From Gammaproteobacteria bacterium (GTDB lineage: Bacteria > Pseudomonadota > Gammaproteobacteria > Pseudomonadales > Pseudohongiellaceae), in the NCBI GenBank assembly GCA_029245395.1, contig JAQWPL010000012.1:62001-126000 (forward strand): a DNA stretch of 64,000 nucleotides, in the 5' to 3' direction. Under the pieces are notes generated by a model. The model was not told where the DNA came from and did not search any database. It was given only the letters and a program-made list of their open reading frames with translations. This document shows, piece by piece, positions 56,174 to 64,000 of this stretch. Position 1 is the first letter of the stretch, and the number at the start of each line of letters is the position of its first letter. The position numbers were made by a program, and so were the translations under genes.

Positions 56174-58342
56174 ATGTCCAAGTTCAGAATATCCATCATT
56201 GCTTCGATGACCTTTTTGCTGGTTGCATGCGGTGGAAGTGAGGAGTCAACTTCTTCTGCAGCACCCGCTTCTTCTGCGACTTCAGAGTCGGCATTTGGCA
56301 GAATTGACCAGGAACGGCTGAATAATGCCAGCAATGAACCGGAGCAGTGGCTCACCTATGGCGGTACGTACAATGAACAGCGCTACTCCTCACTGGATCA
56401 GATCAACACAGAAAATATCAATGAACTGGGTCTGGCCTGGTACCTGGATATTCGTGCCAATCAGGGTCAGCAGTCCACACCACTTTATGTAGACGGAGTT
56501 CTCTATCTCACTGAATCCTGGGGACAGGTGGATGCCATCGATGCCTCTACCGGAGAAACACACTGGCGCTTTGATCCGGAAGTAGCAGGAAATGTGGCTG
56601 GTAAAGGTTGCTGTGGTGTTAACAATCGCGGCGCTGCGGTCTATCAGGGTAAGGTTTTTGTTACTGCCTATGACGGGCGCATGTTTGCACTCGATGCAGA
56701 AACCGGTGATGTGCTTTGGGAAACACAGACGGTGAATGATGAACTTAACTATACCTCTACTGGCGCCGTTCGTGTTGCCAATGGCAAAGTGTTTATTGGC
56801 AATGGTGGTGCAGAATTTCGTACCCGCGGCTATGTCTCTGCCCTGGATACAGAAACAGGAGAAATTCTTTGGCGTTTTTATACAGTGCCAGGTAATCCGG
56901 AACTGGGATTTGAAAACGAAGCCATGCGTATGGCAGCAGATACCTGGAACGGTAGCTGGTGGGAACTAGGTGGCGGTGGTTCCACCTGGGACGGAATAAC
57001 CTATGATCCTGAAACCAACCTGTTGATGTTTGGTGTTGGCAATGGTGCGCCTTGGAATCCTCTGGTACGTAGCCCAGGTGGGGGTGACAATCTGTTCCTG
57101 AATTCCATAGTAGCTGTTGATGCCGACACAGGTGAATATGTCTGGCACCACCAACAAATTCCCTATGAAGAATGGGATTTCGATTCCGTTCAACAAATTA
57201 CCATTGCAGACCTCGAAGTTGATGGTGAGATGCGTCATGTTGCCATGCAGGCAGCGAAGAGTGGTTACTACTACATGCTGGATGCTTACACAGGGGAATT
57301 ACTGCGGGCGAACAATTTCGTCCCTGTTAACTGGACCTCAGGGTATGACATGGCGACGGGCAAGCCTATTATTAATCCGGCCGCACAGTACACACAACAA
57401 GAAGCCGGCACAATCATTCAGCCTGGCCCGGCGGGTGCCCATGGTGCGGCGCCCATGTCCTACAGTCCCGACACTGGCCTGCTATATATTCCTGCCATGG
57501 AAAGCAGCATGGCCTTTGCCAATGCCCCGGAAAATATCGAGGGCCGTTTCAACCTGGGTATGGAATACAGAGGTCATGATTATGCTTACGATGATCCTGA
57601 AAACACTATCCAGCGAGGCAATAGCACCAAACTGGTTGCGTGGGATCCTGTAGCTGCGGAAGAAGTCTGGGTCATCGAAGAAATTGCCGTGGGCGGTACA
57701 TTGTCGACTGCAGGTGGTTTGTTGGTGAAAGGCAATGGCAATGATCAAACCCTTGGTTTTTATAACGCCGAAGATGGCAGTGAATTGAATGTACTGGACA
57801 CGCAGGCAAGAACATTTGCCGGTGCTATTACTTACCTGCTTGAAGGTGAACAGTACATTGCCCAGGTAGTAGGTGGGCCTTCTTTCCAGGGCTATTACGC
57901 ACCGACCTATGCTCGACTGCTGGTATACAAGTTGGGTGGTACTGAAGCGCTTCCGGAAAAAGTTGAGTTTACCCAACGCCCCTATGCGCCACCTGAAGAA
58001 ACGGCGGGGGAAGCCCTGATTGCACGTGGCGGTGAAATCTACAATGAAAATTGCGCCTTGTGTCATGACGCAGGTCGCAGTGTCTTTCCTGATCTGCGTC
58101 GTTCACCCATGCTGCATTCAGCTGACGGATTCAATAATATTGTCCTGGAAGGCGCTCTGGCAGACAGAGGCATGACATCATTTGCCGCCATGCTCAACGA
58201 GGAAGAGTCCGAAGCCATCAGGCATTATGTTATTTCTGAAGCGCATATTGCCATGAACACCCCGAGCCCCTTCGGACCTCCTGCAGAAGACGTAGCCCCC
58301 GAAGATGTAGATGAAGTAGAGGAAGCCACGCAAGATAATTAA
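56174..58342 (+). CDS. PQQ-dependent dehydrogenase with heme c domain, lipoprotein
   Basis: This 722-residue quinohemoprotein oxidises an alcohol or similar substrate in the periplasm. A lipoprotein signal (MTFLLVAC) anchors it. The eight-bladed propeller holds the vicinal cysteines C146-C147 (GKGCCGVNN). Tryptophan-docking repeats such as LDAETGDVLW, and EEWDFD with the likely catalytic aspartate, follow. A C-terminal cytochrome domain has CALCH (C627, C630, H631). This is the type II alcohol dehydrogenase layout. It ends in an acidic, Pro-rich tail. Electrons would pass to a cytochrome c or oxidase. No PQQ synthesis genes are in the window. Confidence 0.9.
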   Translation: MSKFRISIIASMTFLLVACGGSEESTSSAAPASSATSESAFGRIDQERLNNASNEPEQWLTYGGTYNEQRYSSLDQINTENINELGLAWYLDIRANQGQQSTPLYVDGVLYLTESWGQVDAIDASTGETHWRFDPEVAGNVAGKGCCGVNNRGAAVYQGKVFVTAYDGRMFALDAETGDVLWETQTVNDELNYTSTGAVRVANGKVFIGNGGAEFRTRGYVSALDTETGEILWRFYTVPGNPELGFENEAMRMAADTWNGSWWELGGGGSTWDGITYDPETNLLMFGVGNGAPWNPLVRSPGGGDNLFLNSIVAVDADTGEYVWHHQQIPYEEWDFDSVQQITIADLEVDGEMRHVAMQAAKSGYYYMLDAYTGELLRANNFVPVNWTSGYDMATGKPIINPAAQYTQQEAGTIIQPGPAGAHGAAPMSYSPDTGLLYIPAMESSMAFANAPENIEGRFNLGMEYRGHDYAYDDPENTIQRGNSTKLVAWDPVAAEEVWVIEEIAVGGTLSTAGGLLVKGNGNDQTLGFYNAEDGSELNVLDTQARTFAGAITYLLEGEQYIAQVVGGPSFQGYYAPTYARLLVYKLGGTEALPEKVEFTQRPYAPPEETAGEALIARGGEIYNENCALCHDAGRSVFPDLRRSPMLHSADGFNNIVLEGALADRGMTSFAAMLNEEESEAIRHYVISEAHIAMNTPSPFGPPAEDVAPEDVDEVEEATQDN

Positions 58343-58357
58343 CTAATTGAATAATTT

Positions 58358-58385
58358 GTAGAGGCACACAGCCGTGCGCCTCTAC
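58358..58385. repeat. Palindromic element, copy 3 (core GCCGTGCG)
   Basis: A 28-base inverted repeat with outer arms GTAGAGGC/GCCTCTAC and inner CAC/GTG pairs (one mismatch) lies 15 bases after the quinohemoprotein stop. It contains CAGCCGTGCG, as do the elements at 23795 and 25072. It is followed by ACTTTATTAA, so it may also end transcription. Confidence 0.7.
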
Positions 58386-58570
58386 ACTTTATTAATACCT
58401 ACCTGTAGCTACTGCGCTCGCTATCGCTTCGTTAAAATATTTTTCCTCGACCTGCCTTCGTCAGCCAAATTGAACTTAATGAAATCTCCTGATCCAATCC
58501 CTGGTAGCTTATGACTTGTATCTATTTTTCCCTTGTCATATCCTAAATCGACCAGATTAAGGAGGCAGAC

Positions 58571-58948
58571 ATGAATACTTTAAAAACAGCAGTAAAACTA
58601 CTTTGCGGCCTAGTTTTGGTTTCTGTCGCTACGATTTCCTCAGCACATCACGGTTGGACCTGGTACGGTAATGAGCCCTTTGAATTAACAGCTACTGTAA
58701 CGGACAAGCATTTCGGCAATCCTCATGATCGGCTGACGCTGATGGATGCAGAGGGTAATGAATGGGACGTCCTTTTGAGTCCTCCCGGTCGCAGTCGGCG
58801 TGCTGGTTTCACTGGCGCTGAAGTGGAAGTAGGGGATACGGTTACCGCCTTTGGTCATCGGCGTAGTGAAGGCAATAATTTTGAAATGAAAACCGAACGG
58901 ATACAAGTGGGGGAAAATTTGTACAACCTGTACCCCAACAGAAGTTGA
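58571..58948 (+). CDS. DUF6152-type small exported protein
   Basis: This 125-residue protein has a signal peptide (ending ISSA) followed at once by HHGWTWYGNEPFELTATVTD. One compact beta-rich domain follows with NPHDRLTLMDAEGNEW and a GDTVTAFGHRR strand. The His-His start and overall form fit DUF6152. Such genes often lie near PQQ or heme dehydrogenases, but the function is unknown; metal binding by the N-terminal histidines is possible. GGAGG lies before the ATG. A clear terminator follows. Confidence 0.75.
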   Translation: MNTLKTAVKLLCGLVLVSVATISSAHHGWTWYGNEPFELTATVTDKHFGNPHDRLTLMDAEGNEWDVLLSPPGRSRRAGFTGAEVEVGDTVTAFGHRRSEGNNFEMKTERIQVGENLYNLYPNRS

Positions 58949-58961
58949 GTACTGTTTAACA

Positions 58962-58988
58962 AGCCCGGGTACTAATCCGGGCTTTTTG
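58962..58988 (+). terminator. Terminator after the DUF6152 gene
   Basis: AGCCCGG and CCGGGCT form a perfect 7-bp stem with an 8-base loop, followed by TTTTTGTTTT. It ends the quinohemoprotein/DUF6152 region before the lemA operon. Confidence 0.9.
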
Positions 58989-59049
58989 TTTTCTGAATAA
59001 CTACTGAAAACAATAGCTGACACTTAAATAAAAACAAAAGGTAAACCTT

Positions 59050-59646
59050 ATGGACGTTTCAACAATCGTTATCCTGATTATCATCGGAGTACTGATCTTC
59101 TGGATAGTCGGTATTTATAACAAGCTGGTGACCCTGAAAAACCGGTACCAGAATGCGTTTTCCCAAATTGAAGTGCAATTAAAAAGACGTTATGACCTGA
59201 TTCCCAATTTAATAGAAACAGCAAAGGGCTATATCAAGCATGAGCGTGAAACCCTGGAAGCGGTAGTTAATGCCAGGAACCAGGCAATTAGTGGTCTGGA
59301 AAAAGCGGCCGCCGATCCTGGCAGCCCAGCAGCCATGCTGGATCTGGGGCAAGCAGAAGGCATGCTGGCAGGAGCGTTAAGGGGGCTGAATGTCGTCGTG
59401 GAAGCTTATCCTGATTTGAAAGCCAATGAGAACATGATGCAGTTGTCAGAGGAACTCACCACTACGGAAAACAAAGTGGCGTTTTCACGACAAGCTTTCA
59501 ACGATGCTGTGACTGAATACAACACGTACAAACAAACTTTTCCGCCGGTGGTGTTGGCCAATACATTCGGACATTCCGCTGATGCCAGCCTGTTGGAGTT
59601 TGAAGATAGTGAGGCGATACAAGAAGCGCCCAAGGTTTCATTTTAA
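59050..59646 (+). CDS. LemA family protein
   Basis: This 198-residue protein has one N-terminal membrane helix ([19 protein letters not shown]) and the LemA block [20 protein letters not shown], then [15 protein letters not shown]. The rest is helical. The N-terminus probably points outward with the coiled bundle in the cytoplasm. The function is not known. It sits 33 bases before an M48 protease gene, a pair that is common in Proteobacteria, so the two likely act together at the membrane. Confidence 0.93.
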   Translation: MDVSTIVILIIIGVLIFWIVGIYNKLVTLKNRYQNAFSQIEVQLKRRYDLIPNLIETAKGYIKHERETLEAVVNARNQAISGLEKAAADPGSPAAMLDLGQAEGMLAGALRGLNVVVEAYPDLKANENMMQLSEELTTTENKVAFSRQAFNDAVTEYNTYKQTFPPVVLANTFGHSADASLLEFEDSEAIQEAPKVSF

Positions 59647-59679
59647 ATTTAACTTCAAGACAATTTTAATTTAATACCA

Positions 59680-61611
59680 ATGAATTTCTTTGCCTTACAG
59701 GATCAGGCCAGAAGCAACACCCGCAAACTTGTCTTCTTGTTTGGTGCTGCGGTGCTTACTTTGGTTCTTATTACCTCGGCACTGGTGGTCGGCCTGATGT
59801 TTTATGCCGAACAGCAGGAAATGGGGTTGACCACTGACTTCCTGACTTCGACTATTTTTCTACAGGTTAGCCTGGTTGTTATTGCCGTAGTAGGCCTTGG
59901 CACCCTGTATAGGCTTGGGCAGCTGCGCGGTGGCGGTAAAACCGTGGCAGAAGCCATGGGCGGACGCCTGCTTAACACCATCACGCGGGATACTGATGAG
60001 CGAAAAATTCTGAATGTAGTAGAGGAAATGGCCATTGCTTCAGGTACTCCTGTACCTCAGGTTTATTTAATGGAAGAAGAATCCATCAACGCCTTCGCTG
60101 CCGGTTATCGCCCCCGTGATGCTGTCATCGGTATTACCAGAGGATGTATCAGGGAGCTTAGTCGAGATGAGTTGCAGGGAGTTGTTGCCCATGAATTCAG
60201 TCATATCTTTAATGGCGACATGCGTCTGAATATCCGGCTCATTGGATTGTTGTACGGCATTATGGTGATTGGTTTGATTGGCTATCACATGCTTCGCGGT
60301 GGCCGTTACAGTGGATCTTCACGGTCTGGCAAAAAGGGGGGCGGAGGTATTCTCATGCTCGGCCTGGGTCTTATGGTGGTCGGATACGGCGGCACCTTTT
60401 TTGGCAATATGATCAAATCCGCGGTCAGCCGGCAGCGTGAATATCTGGCTGATGCCACTGCTGTTCAATTCACACGAAACCCGGAAGGCATTGGCGGGGC
60501 CCTGAAAAAGATTGGTGGCTACACGGCAGGGACAGAAATCACCAGCAAGGATGCCTCGGAAATCAGTCATATGTTGTTCTGCAATGGGATTAAAGCTGGA
60601 TTCACCAGCCTGTTTGCTACTCACCCACCTTTGTCCGACCGGATCGCGCGTATCGATCCGCAGTGGAAGGGCGGTGAAACTAATTTACATGCCAATGCAA
60701 AGGAAATCGAAACCGACGCAGGTGTATCTCATTTCGCTAATACAGGCAGTGAGCAAAGTAGTTATCAAAATGCTGAAGGCCTTCATGGTACTCAGGGTGC
60801 AAGTGCATTGGAAAATATTGGCAATCCCGGAGTCGATAATTTTTCTCAGGCTGCTGCAACCATATCCGGGTTTTCTGCAACAGTAATGGAAGACGCACAC
60901 AACATCATGAGTGCATCGCAGATCATTTACAGTTTGATGATGGCTTTATCTGATGCGCAAACCAGTGACCGACAAATGCAAATACTCCGGGAAAAACTGG
61001 AAGATAATGATTACCGGGCGCTGGAAAAAATTCGGGAAGAAGTATCTAGCGTAGCCAGAGCTAACTATCTCACTCTGGTAGACCTGTGCATGCCGAGCCT
61101 GAAACAACTTTCACCAGTTCAGTACAGGGACTTCATGAGCCAGATAAGTCTGCTGATTATGGCTGATAAGGAGATATCCCTGTTTGAATGGTGCCTGTTC
61201 AAAATATTGCGTTATACACTGGACGACCGGCCTGATCGCAGGATGAAATCCTTTGCTCTTAAAACACTTTATAAAGAGTGTGAAGTGCTGCTTTCTGTGC
61301 TCGCCTTTGCAGGCCATTCGAATGAACAGGAAGCCGAGGCGGCTTTTATGACAGCAAAGGAATATCTGGAATTGAACATGAGCATGCAGTTTCAGCACAA
61401 CCTGGGTGCTAACACAGGCAAACTGGAAAAAGCCCTGGATAAACTGAACAACCTGAGACCATTGGAAAAGCCGAAATTACTTAAGGCAATGGTGGCCTGC
61501 ATCAATGCGGATGGACAGGTGACAGTGGAAGAGAGTGAGTTGTTGAGAGCTGTGGGTAGTTTGCTGGATTGCCCTATCCCGCCATTGTTGCCAGAGCAGA
61601 GGTTTATTTAG
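59680..61611 (+). CDS. M48 family membrane metalloprotease with long C-terminal part
   Basis: This 643-residue protein starts like HtpX-type proteases: MNFFALQDQARSNTRKLV, two membrane helices, and the zinc motif HEFSH (H171, H175). Two further helices and REYLADATAVQFT with the third zinc ligand follow. The catalytic part ends near residue 325. About 300 more residues form a helical region with MADKEISLFEWCLFKILRY and VACINADGQVTVEESELL, resembling TerB-like domains. It probably cuts membrane proteins in the cytoplasmic half of the membrane. It is in an operon with lemA. Confidence 0.9.
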   Translation: MNFFALQDQARSNTRKLVFLFGAAVLTLVLITSALVVGLMFYAEQQEMGLTTDFLTSTIFLQVSLVVIAVVGLGTLYRLGQLRGGGKTVAEAMGGRLLNTITRDTDERKILNVVEEMAIASGTPVPQVYLMEEESINAFAAGYRPRDAVIGITRGCIRELSRDELQGVVAHEFSHIFNGDMRLNIRLIGLLYGIMVIGLIGYHMLRGGRYSGSSRSGKKGGGGILMLGLGLMVVGYGGTFFGNMIKSAVSRQREYLADATAVQFTRNPEGIGGALKKIGGYTAGTEITSKDASEISHMLFCNGIKAGFTSLFATHPPLSDRIARIDPQWKGGETNLHANAKEIETDAGVSHFANTGSEQSSYQNAEGLHGTQGASALENIGNPGVDNFSQAAATISGFSATVMEDAHNIMSASQIIYSLMMALSDAQTSDRQMQILREKLEDNDYRALEKIREEVSSVARANYLTLVDLCMPSLKQLSPVQYRDFMSQISLLIMADKEISLFEWCLFKILRYTLDDRPDRRMKSFALKTLYKECEVLLSVLAFAGHSNEQEAEAAFMTAKEYLELNMSMQFQHNLGANTGKLEKALDKLNNLRPLEKPKLLKAMVACINADGQVTVEESELLRAVGSLLDCPIPPLLPEQRFI

Positions 61612-61671
61612 ACAAAAAAACTGGAATAGTCCGTGTCTTCAGCTTATTCCTCTGGAATTGTGAAGCGTTAT

Positions 61672-62223
61672 TCAAGCGTCCTCATCAAATAGTCCAGTTT
61701 TAAAACCGTCTATGCTAAGCAAGTTTTTTTCTTTCCAATAGTTTTGAATACCTTCTTCACCTTTATTTTCACTCCAGGTATCAAGCGCTCTTCGTTCGGA
61801 AACAAAATCCATCAGTGGAACGGCGAAGCCACAAGAAGTTTGTACAAGATCGATGTCCATAAGATAAAACTGGCGCGTTCCCAAATGTTCAGGAAACATG
61901 TCCAGGTACTTACTCCAATCAGTGTCTCTGGGATGGATGACCTGTGCTGAACCATAAAGGCGCAAGATCATTGGTTTCTTTTCAAAGGAACAAAACATCA
62001 GAGTCATACGCTTGTTTTGCAACAGATGTGCGGCTGTTTCATTGCCACTACCAGTGAGGTTTTGCCAGACCACCTGTTTCGCAGATAACACCTTTAGGCT
62101 ATTCGTTCCTTTCGGAGAGACATTAACACTCCCCACAGAACTGGCAGTACCAGTAAAGAAGATATGCTGCCCTTCGATGAATTGAACAAGTCCATCAGTT
62201 AGCTCTGGAAATTTCTCAGCCAT
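61672..62223 (-). CDS. Pyridoxamine 5'-phosphate oxidase-like flavoprotein
   Basis: This 183-residue protein has a split-barrel FMN-binding fold: IFFTGTASSVGSVNVSPKGT, TGSGNETAAHLLQNKRMTLM and LRLYGSAQVIHP. These blocks resemble the PNPOx-like group of unknown substrate, not the vitamin B6 enzyme itself. It may reduce a small molecule or bind heme or F420. The gene stands alone and is convergent with the M48 gene. Confidence 0.85.
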   Translation of the reverse strand: MAEKFPELTDGLVQFIEGQHIFFTGTASSVGSVNVSPKGTNSLKVLSAKQVVWQNLTGSGNETAAHLLQNKRMTLMFCSFEKKPMILRLYGSAQVIHPRDTDWSKYLDMFPEHLGTRQFYLMDIDLVQTSCGFAVPLMDFVSERRALDTWSENKGEEGIQNYWKEKNLLSIDGFKTGLFDEDA

Positions 62224-62303
62224 GGGACTACTCCGTAGATTAGTCGGGATCTAAAAAAGTTAGGGTAAGTTAGTGATGTTGTGAATGGTACAGCGGTATT
62301 AAA

Positions 62304-62657
62304 TTAGCCGGTTAGTGACATATAAAAAATAACACAATAAGTAATTTTGAAAATCATATGTGCAAATTGATCCTGATGCAGAGTAATCCATTTCTCACTT
62401 TTGCAGAAATCAATTAACCAGTGACTTAAAAACTCCAGAACTGCAAACAGATAGTTACCAGTAATCAGAATGATAATACCGGAGTGGGTGAGGGCGTGGG
62501 CAGTAAGCCAGTAATACCACTGGGGGAATTCTTCACCATATTGCTCGCGCAGATTACTGTGCCGGCTTTTTCCGGAGGCCATTGGACCCGGCTGCAGGAC
62601 ATAATCGCCAATACAATGTCCGATCACCAGCGTGAAGAATAATATTAAGACTTCCAT
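62304..62657 (-). CDS. DUF3307 family membrane protein
   Basis: This 117-residue protein has about three membrane segments. It starts MEVLILFFTLVIGHCIGDYV with LQPGPMASGKSRHS, a pattern of DUF3307. LTAHALTHSGIIILIT and HWLIDFCKSE follow, typical for the family with its conserved His/Asp residues. The function is unknown. Confidence 0.8.
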   Translation of the reverse strand: MEVLILFFTLVIGHCIGDYVLQPGPMASGKSRHSNLREQYGEEFPQWYYWLTAHALTHSGIIILITGNYLFAVLEFLSHWLIDFCKSEKWITLHQDQFAHMIFKITYCVIFYMSLTG

Positions 62658-62833
62658 GGGTTACATCCAATAAAAAGGCGTTATTCAGTTTTATATTCCC
62701 TTTCAGACTCATTATTCACACTAAGTGCGCGTGTTTCAAACCAAATCCGTATGACAGGAATTTTTCATATATTCAGGAAAGATTCATTTACTGCCTGCTA
62801 TTGTTTGCCCATATTCCAAAGAAGGCACCGAAA

Positions 62834-63373
62834 ATGAAAAAATCGCTCTCCCAGATTACCCCGGTATTACTTGGTGCATTGGCAACTGGAATAGTACTGA
62901 GTCTGCCTGTGCAAGCGAAAACATCTTATCATGATGCGCAAATTATTGAATCTACACCGATTTATAGGGTAATTGAGACTCCTGTTCCCTCCCGGCAGTG
63001 CTGGGAAGAAGTGGTTCGTTCCAGTAGTCGTCACCATTACCGTTCCCACACTCCGGGTCTCCTTGGGGCGGTAATTGGTGGCGCAATTGGCAATGCCCTG
63101 GGCAACCATAAGAGCAGTCAAAGAGTGGGAACTGTTGTCGGTGCTATGCTTGGGGGCTCTATCGCTCGGGATATGGTGGAATCCCGGTACAGCCCGGATG
63201 TGCGGCTGGATACAGTCGAGCGATGTAAAACGGATTACAGCTACCAGCAGGAAGAGAAATTAGTTGGTTATGATGTGCTGTATCGCTACAATGGGGCCGA
63301 TTACACGGTAAGAATGCCCAATAATCCCGGCCCTTCAGTACGTGTCAGGGTCAGTGTTGAACCGGTCATTTGA
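62834..63373 (+). CDS. Exported glycine-zipper protein (YcfJ/17-kDa antigen-like)
   Basis: This 179-residue protein has a signal peptide (cut near VQAKTS). A glycine-zipper segment with two membrane-like stretches follows (LLGAVIGGAIGNALGNH and VGTVVGAMLGGSIARD). The C-terminus has a conserved small beta part (LVGYDVLYRYNGADYTVRMP). ATG 62834 is chosen because it starts the signal and AAGAAGG lies before it. Related outer-membrane or periplasmic proteins respond to envelope stress. Its stop overlaps a possible TTG start of the next gene. Confidence 0.85.
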   Translation: MKKSLSQITPVLLGALATGIVLSLPVQAKTSYHDAQIIESTPIYRVIETPVPSRQCWEEVVRSSSRHHYRSHTPGLLGAVIGGAIGNALGNHKSSQRVGTVVGAMLGGSIARDMVESRYSPDVRLDTVERCKTDYSYQQEEKLVGYDVLYRYNGADYTVRMPNNPGPSVRVRVSVEPVI

Positions 63374-63453
63374 AGATTTTTGAATCAATTTCCGGAATGA
63401 AAAGGGCAAGACGCGGCAAGATTGATGAGCAACCAAATATTTTCGAGATTCCA

Positions 63454-63792
63454 GTGAAGCTGACTCAGACAAAACACCTCCTCACCCTGTTCCTGGCCAT
63501 TGTATTCATGCCAGTTTTTGTTACGGCTGCAGAAAACGAAAGAGAAGGTATTGAAATTCAAGCTCAGCGCGCTTTACGACAGGATTCAGGTGTTAATAAT
63601 CTGGCACCGCAGCCCAATATTTCCCGCAGGCAGGCTTTAGACCTTGCCGGTGATCGCTACGAAGGGAGTGTGTTAGGTATTGTGCTGGACTCTTCCAGTA
63701 ATAACTGGCGCGTACGCATGGATAGCGATGGCACTGTGTTCAATGTCTTTATCAATGCCAATTCCGGTAATGTAAGCGATTCATCAGATTAG
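63454..63792 (+). CDS. Exported PepSY-domain protein
   Basis: This 112-residue protein (from GTG 63454) has a signal peptide (MKLTQTKHLLTLFLAIVFMP to VFVTAAEN) and a PepSY-like domain: ISRRQALDLAGDRYEGSVLG, NNWRVRMDSDGTVFNVFINA. The frame is open from TTG 63370, which overlaps the previous stop, and an ATG is at 63397. Those starts would put 20-28 extra residues before the signal, so GTG fits better but is not proven. PepSY proteins often lie beside two-component genes, as here, and may sense or modulate the pathway. Confidence 0.75.
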   Translation: MKLTQTKHLLTLFLAIVFMPVFVTAAENEREGIEIQAQRALRQDSGVNNLAPQPNISRRQALDLAGDRYEGSVLGIVLDSSSNNWRVRMDSDGTVFNVFINANSGNVSDSSD

Positions 63793-63829
63793 GCTTCTCC
63801 TCTTTAGTAAAAAATAAGTATAAAACCTC

Positions 63830-64000
63830 ATGCGACTCCTTATTGTCGAAGACGAAGACCTGCTCCGGGCTCAATTGGTCAAGGCCCTGGAAGATGCTGA
63901 TTATGTGGTTGATTCCTCCGGAGACGGTGAAACTGGTCTCTACCAGGCGCGGGAATATGACTACGATGCGGCCATTATTGATCTTGGCCTGCCCAAATTG
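63830..64000 (+). CDS. Response regulator, N-terminal part (cut by window end)
   Basis: Fifty-seven codons read MRLLIVEDEDLLRAQLVKAL and end with AAIIDLGLPKL. The acidic pair after VED and the phospho-acceptor aspartate in IIDLGLP are those of a receiver domain, and the sequence resembles the PhoP/QseB (OmpR) group. The output domain and any kinase gene are outside the window. It follows the PepSY gene by 37 bases. Confidence 0.9.
   Translation, partial: MRLLIVEDEDLLRAQLVKALEDADYVVDSSGDGETGLYQAREYDYDAAIIDLGLPKL

Overview
This window looks like chromosomal DNA of a free-living, probably marine gammaproteobacterium. The evidence is the tail of rpoB, then rpoC, a str operon (rpsL-rpsG-fusA) and a complete S10-spc-alpha ribosomal cluster in gammaproteobacterial order. 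The accessory genes suit an oligotrophic aerobe that uses organic carbon: a quinohemoprotein dehydrogenase, a sulfatase with its activator, a peptide transporter, a sodium/solute symporter and a biotin carboxylase. Base composition looks moderate by eye. I cannot name the genus.

Layout. 1-22.6 kb: rpoB tail, rpoC, a promoter, rpsL, rpsG, fusA (no tuf follows), a terminator and promoter, 11 S10-operon genes, 12 spc genes including the small rpmJ, then rpsM, rpsK, rpsD, rpoA and rplQ, closed by a strong terminator. 22.6-36.6 kb: single metabolic genes. These are a class V aminotransferase, an exported FAH-family protein, a fused PyrD-PyrK flavoprotein, a PadR regulator with a membrane partner, an exported glycerophosphodiesterase, a symporter that lacks a normal start codon, a ThDP enzyme, a heptosyltransferase-like enzyme with a HAD phosphatase, and a CNNM/CorC-type protein with a translationally coupled leader. 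36.7-43.6 kb (minus strand): five genes that combine a split phenylphosphate-synthase-like dikinase with a three-part biotin-dependent carboxylase. This is the best candidate for an undescribed pathway: ATP-driven phosphoryl transfer to a substrate followed by (or coupled to) carboxylation.

43.8-49.1 kb: a decaying patch. The cyclopropane-fatty-acid synthase gene has an in-frame UGA, its membrane neighbour has a frameshift in a T7 run, and two short C-terminal gene remnants flank a PpiC/HupE pair. An SDR gene with no AUG/GUG/UUG start follows. 49.1-58.9 kb: a DenD-like dehydrogenase, a formylglycine-generating enzyme overlapping a lipoprotein sulfatase, a repeat array, a TetR regulator, a 680-bp AT-rich gap, a POT transporter, a PQQ/heme c dehydrogenase and a DUF6152 protein. 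59-64 kb: LemA with an M48 protease, a PNPOx-like protein, DUF3307, a glycine-zipper protein, a PepSY protein and the start of a response regulator cut by the window edge.

Three repeat classes recur. Diverged 7-bp tandem repeats occur at three places, two of them as large inverted repeats. A palindrome with core GCCGTGCG lies downstream of three genes. There are also short operator-like arrays next to the PadR and sulfatase genes. No tRNA, rRNA, CRISPR array, prophage or complete insertion sequence was seen.
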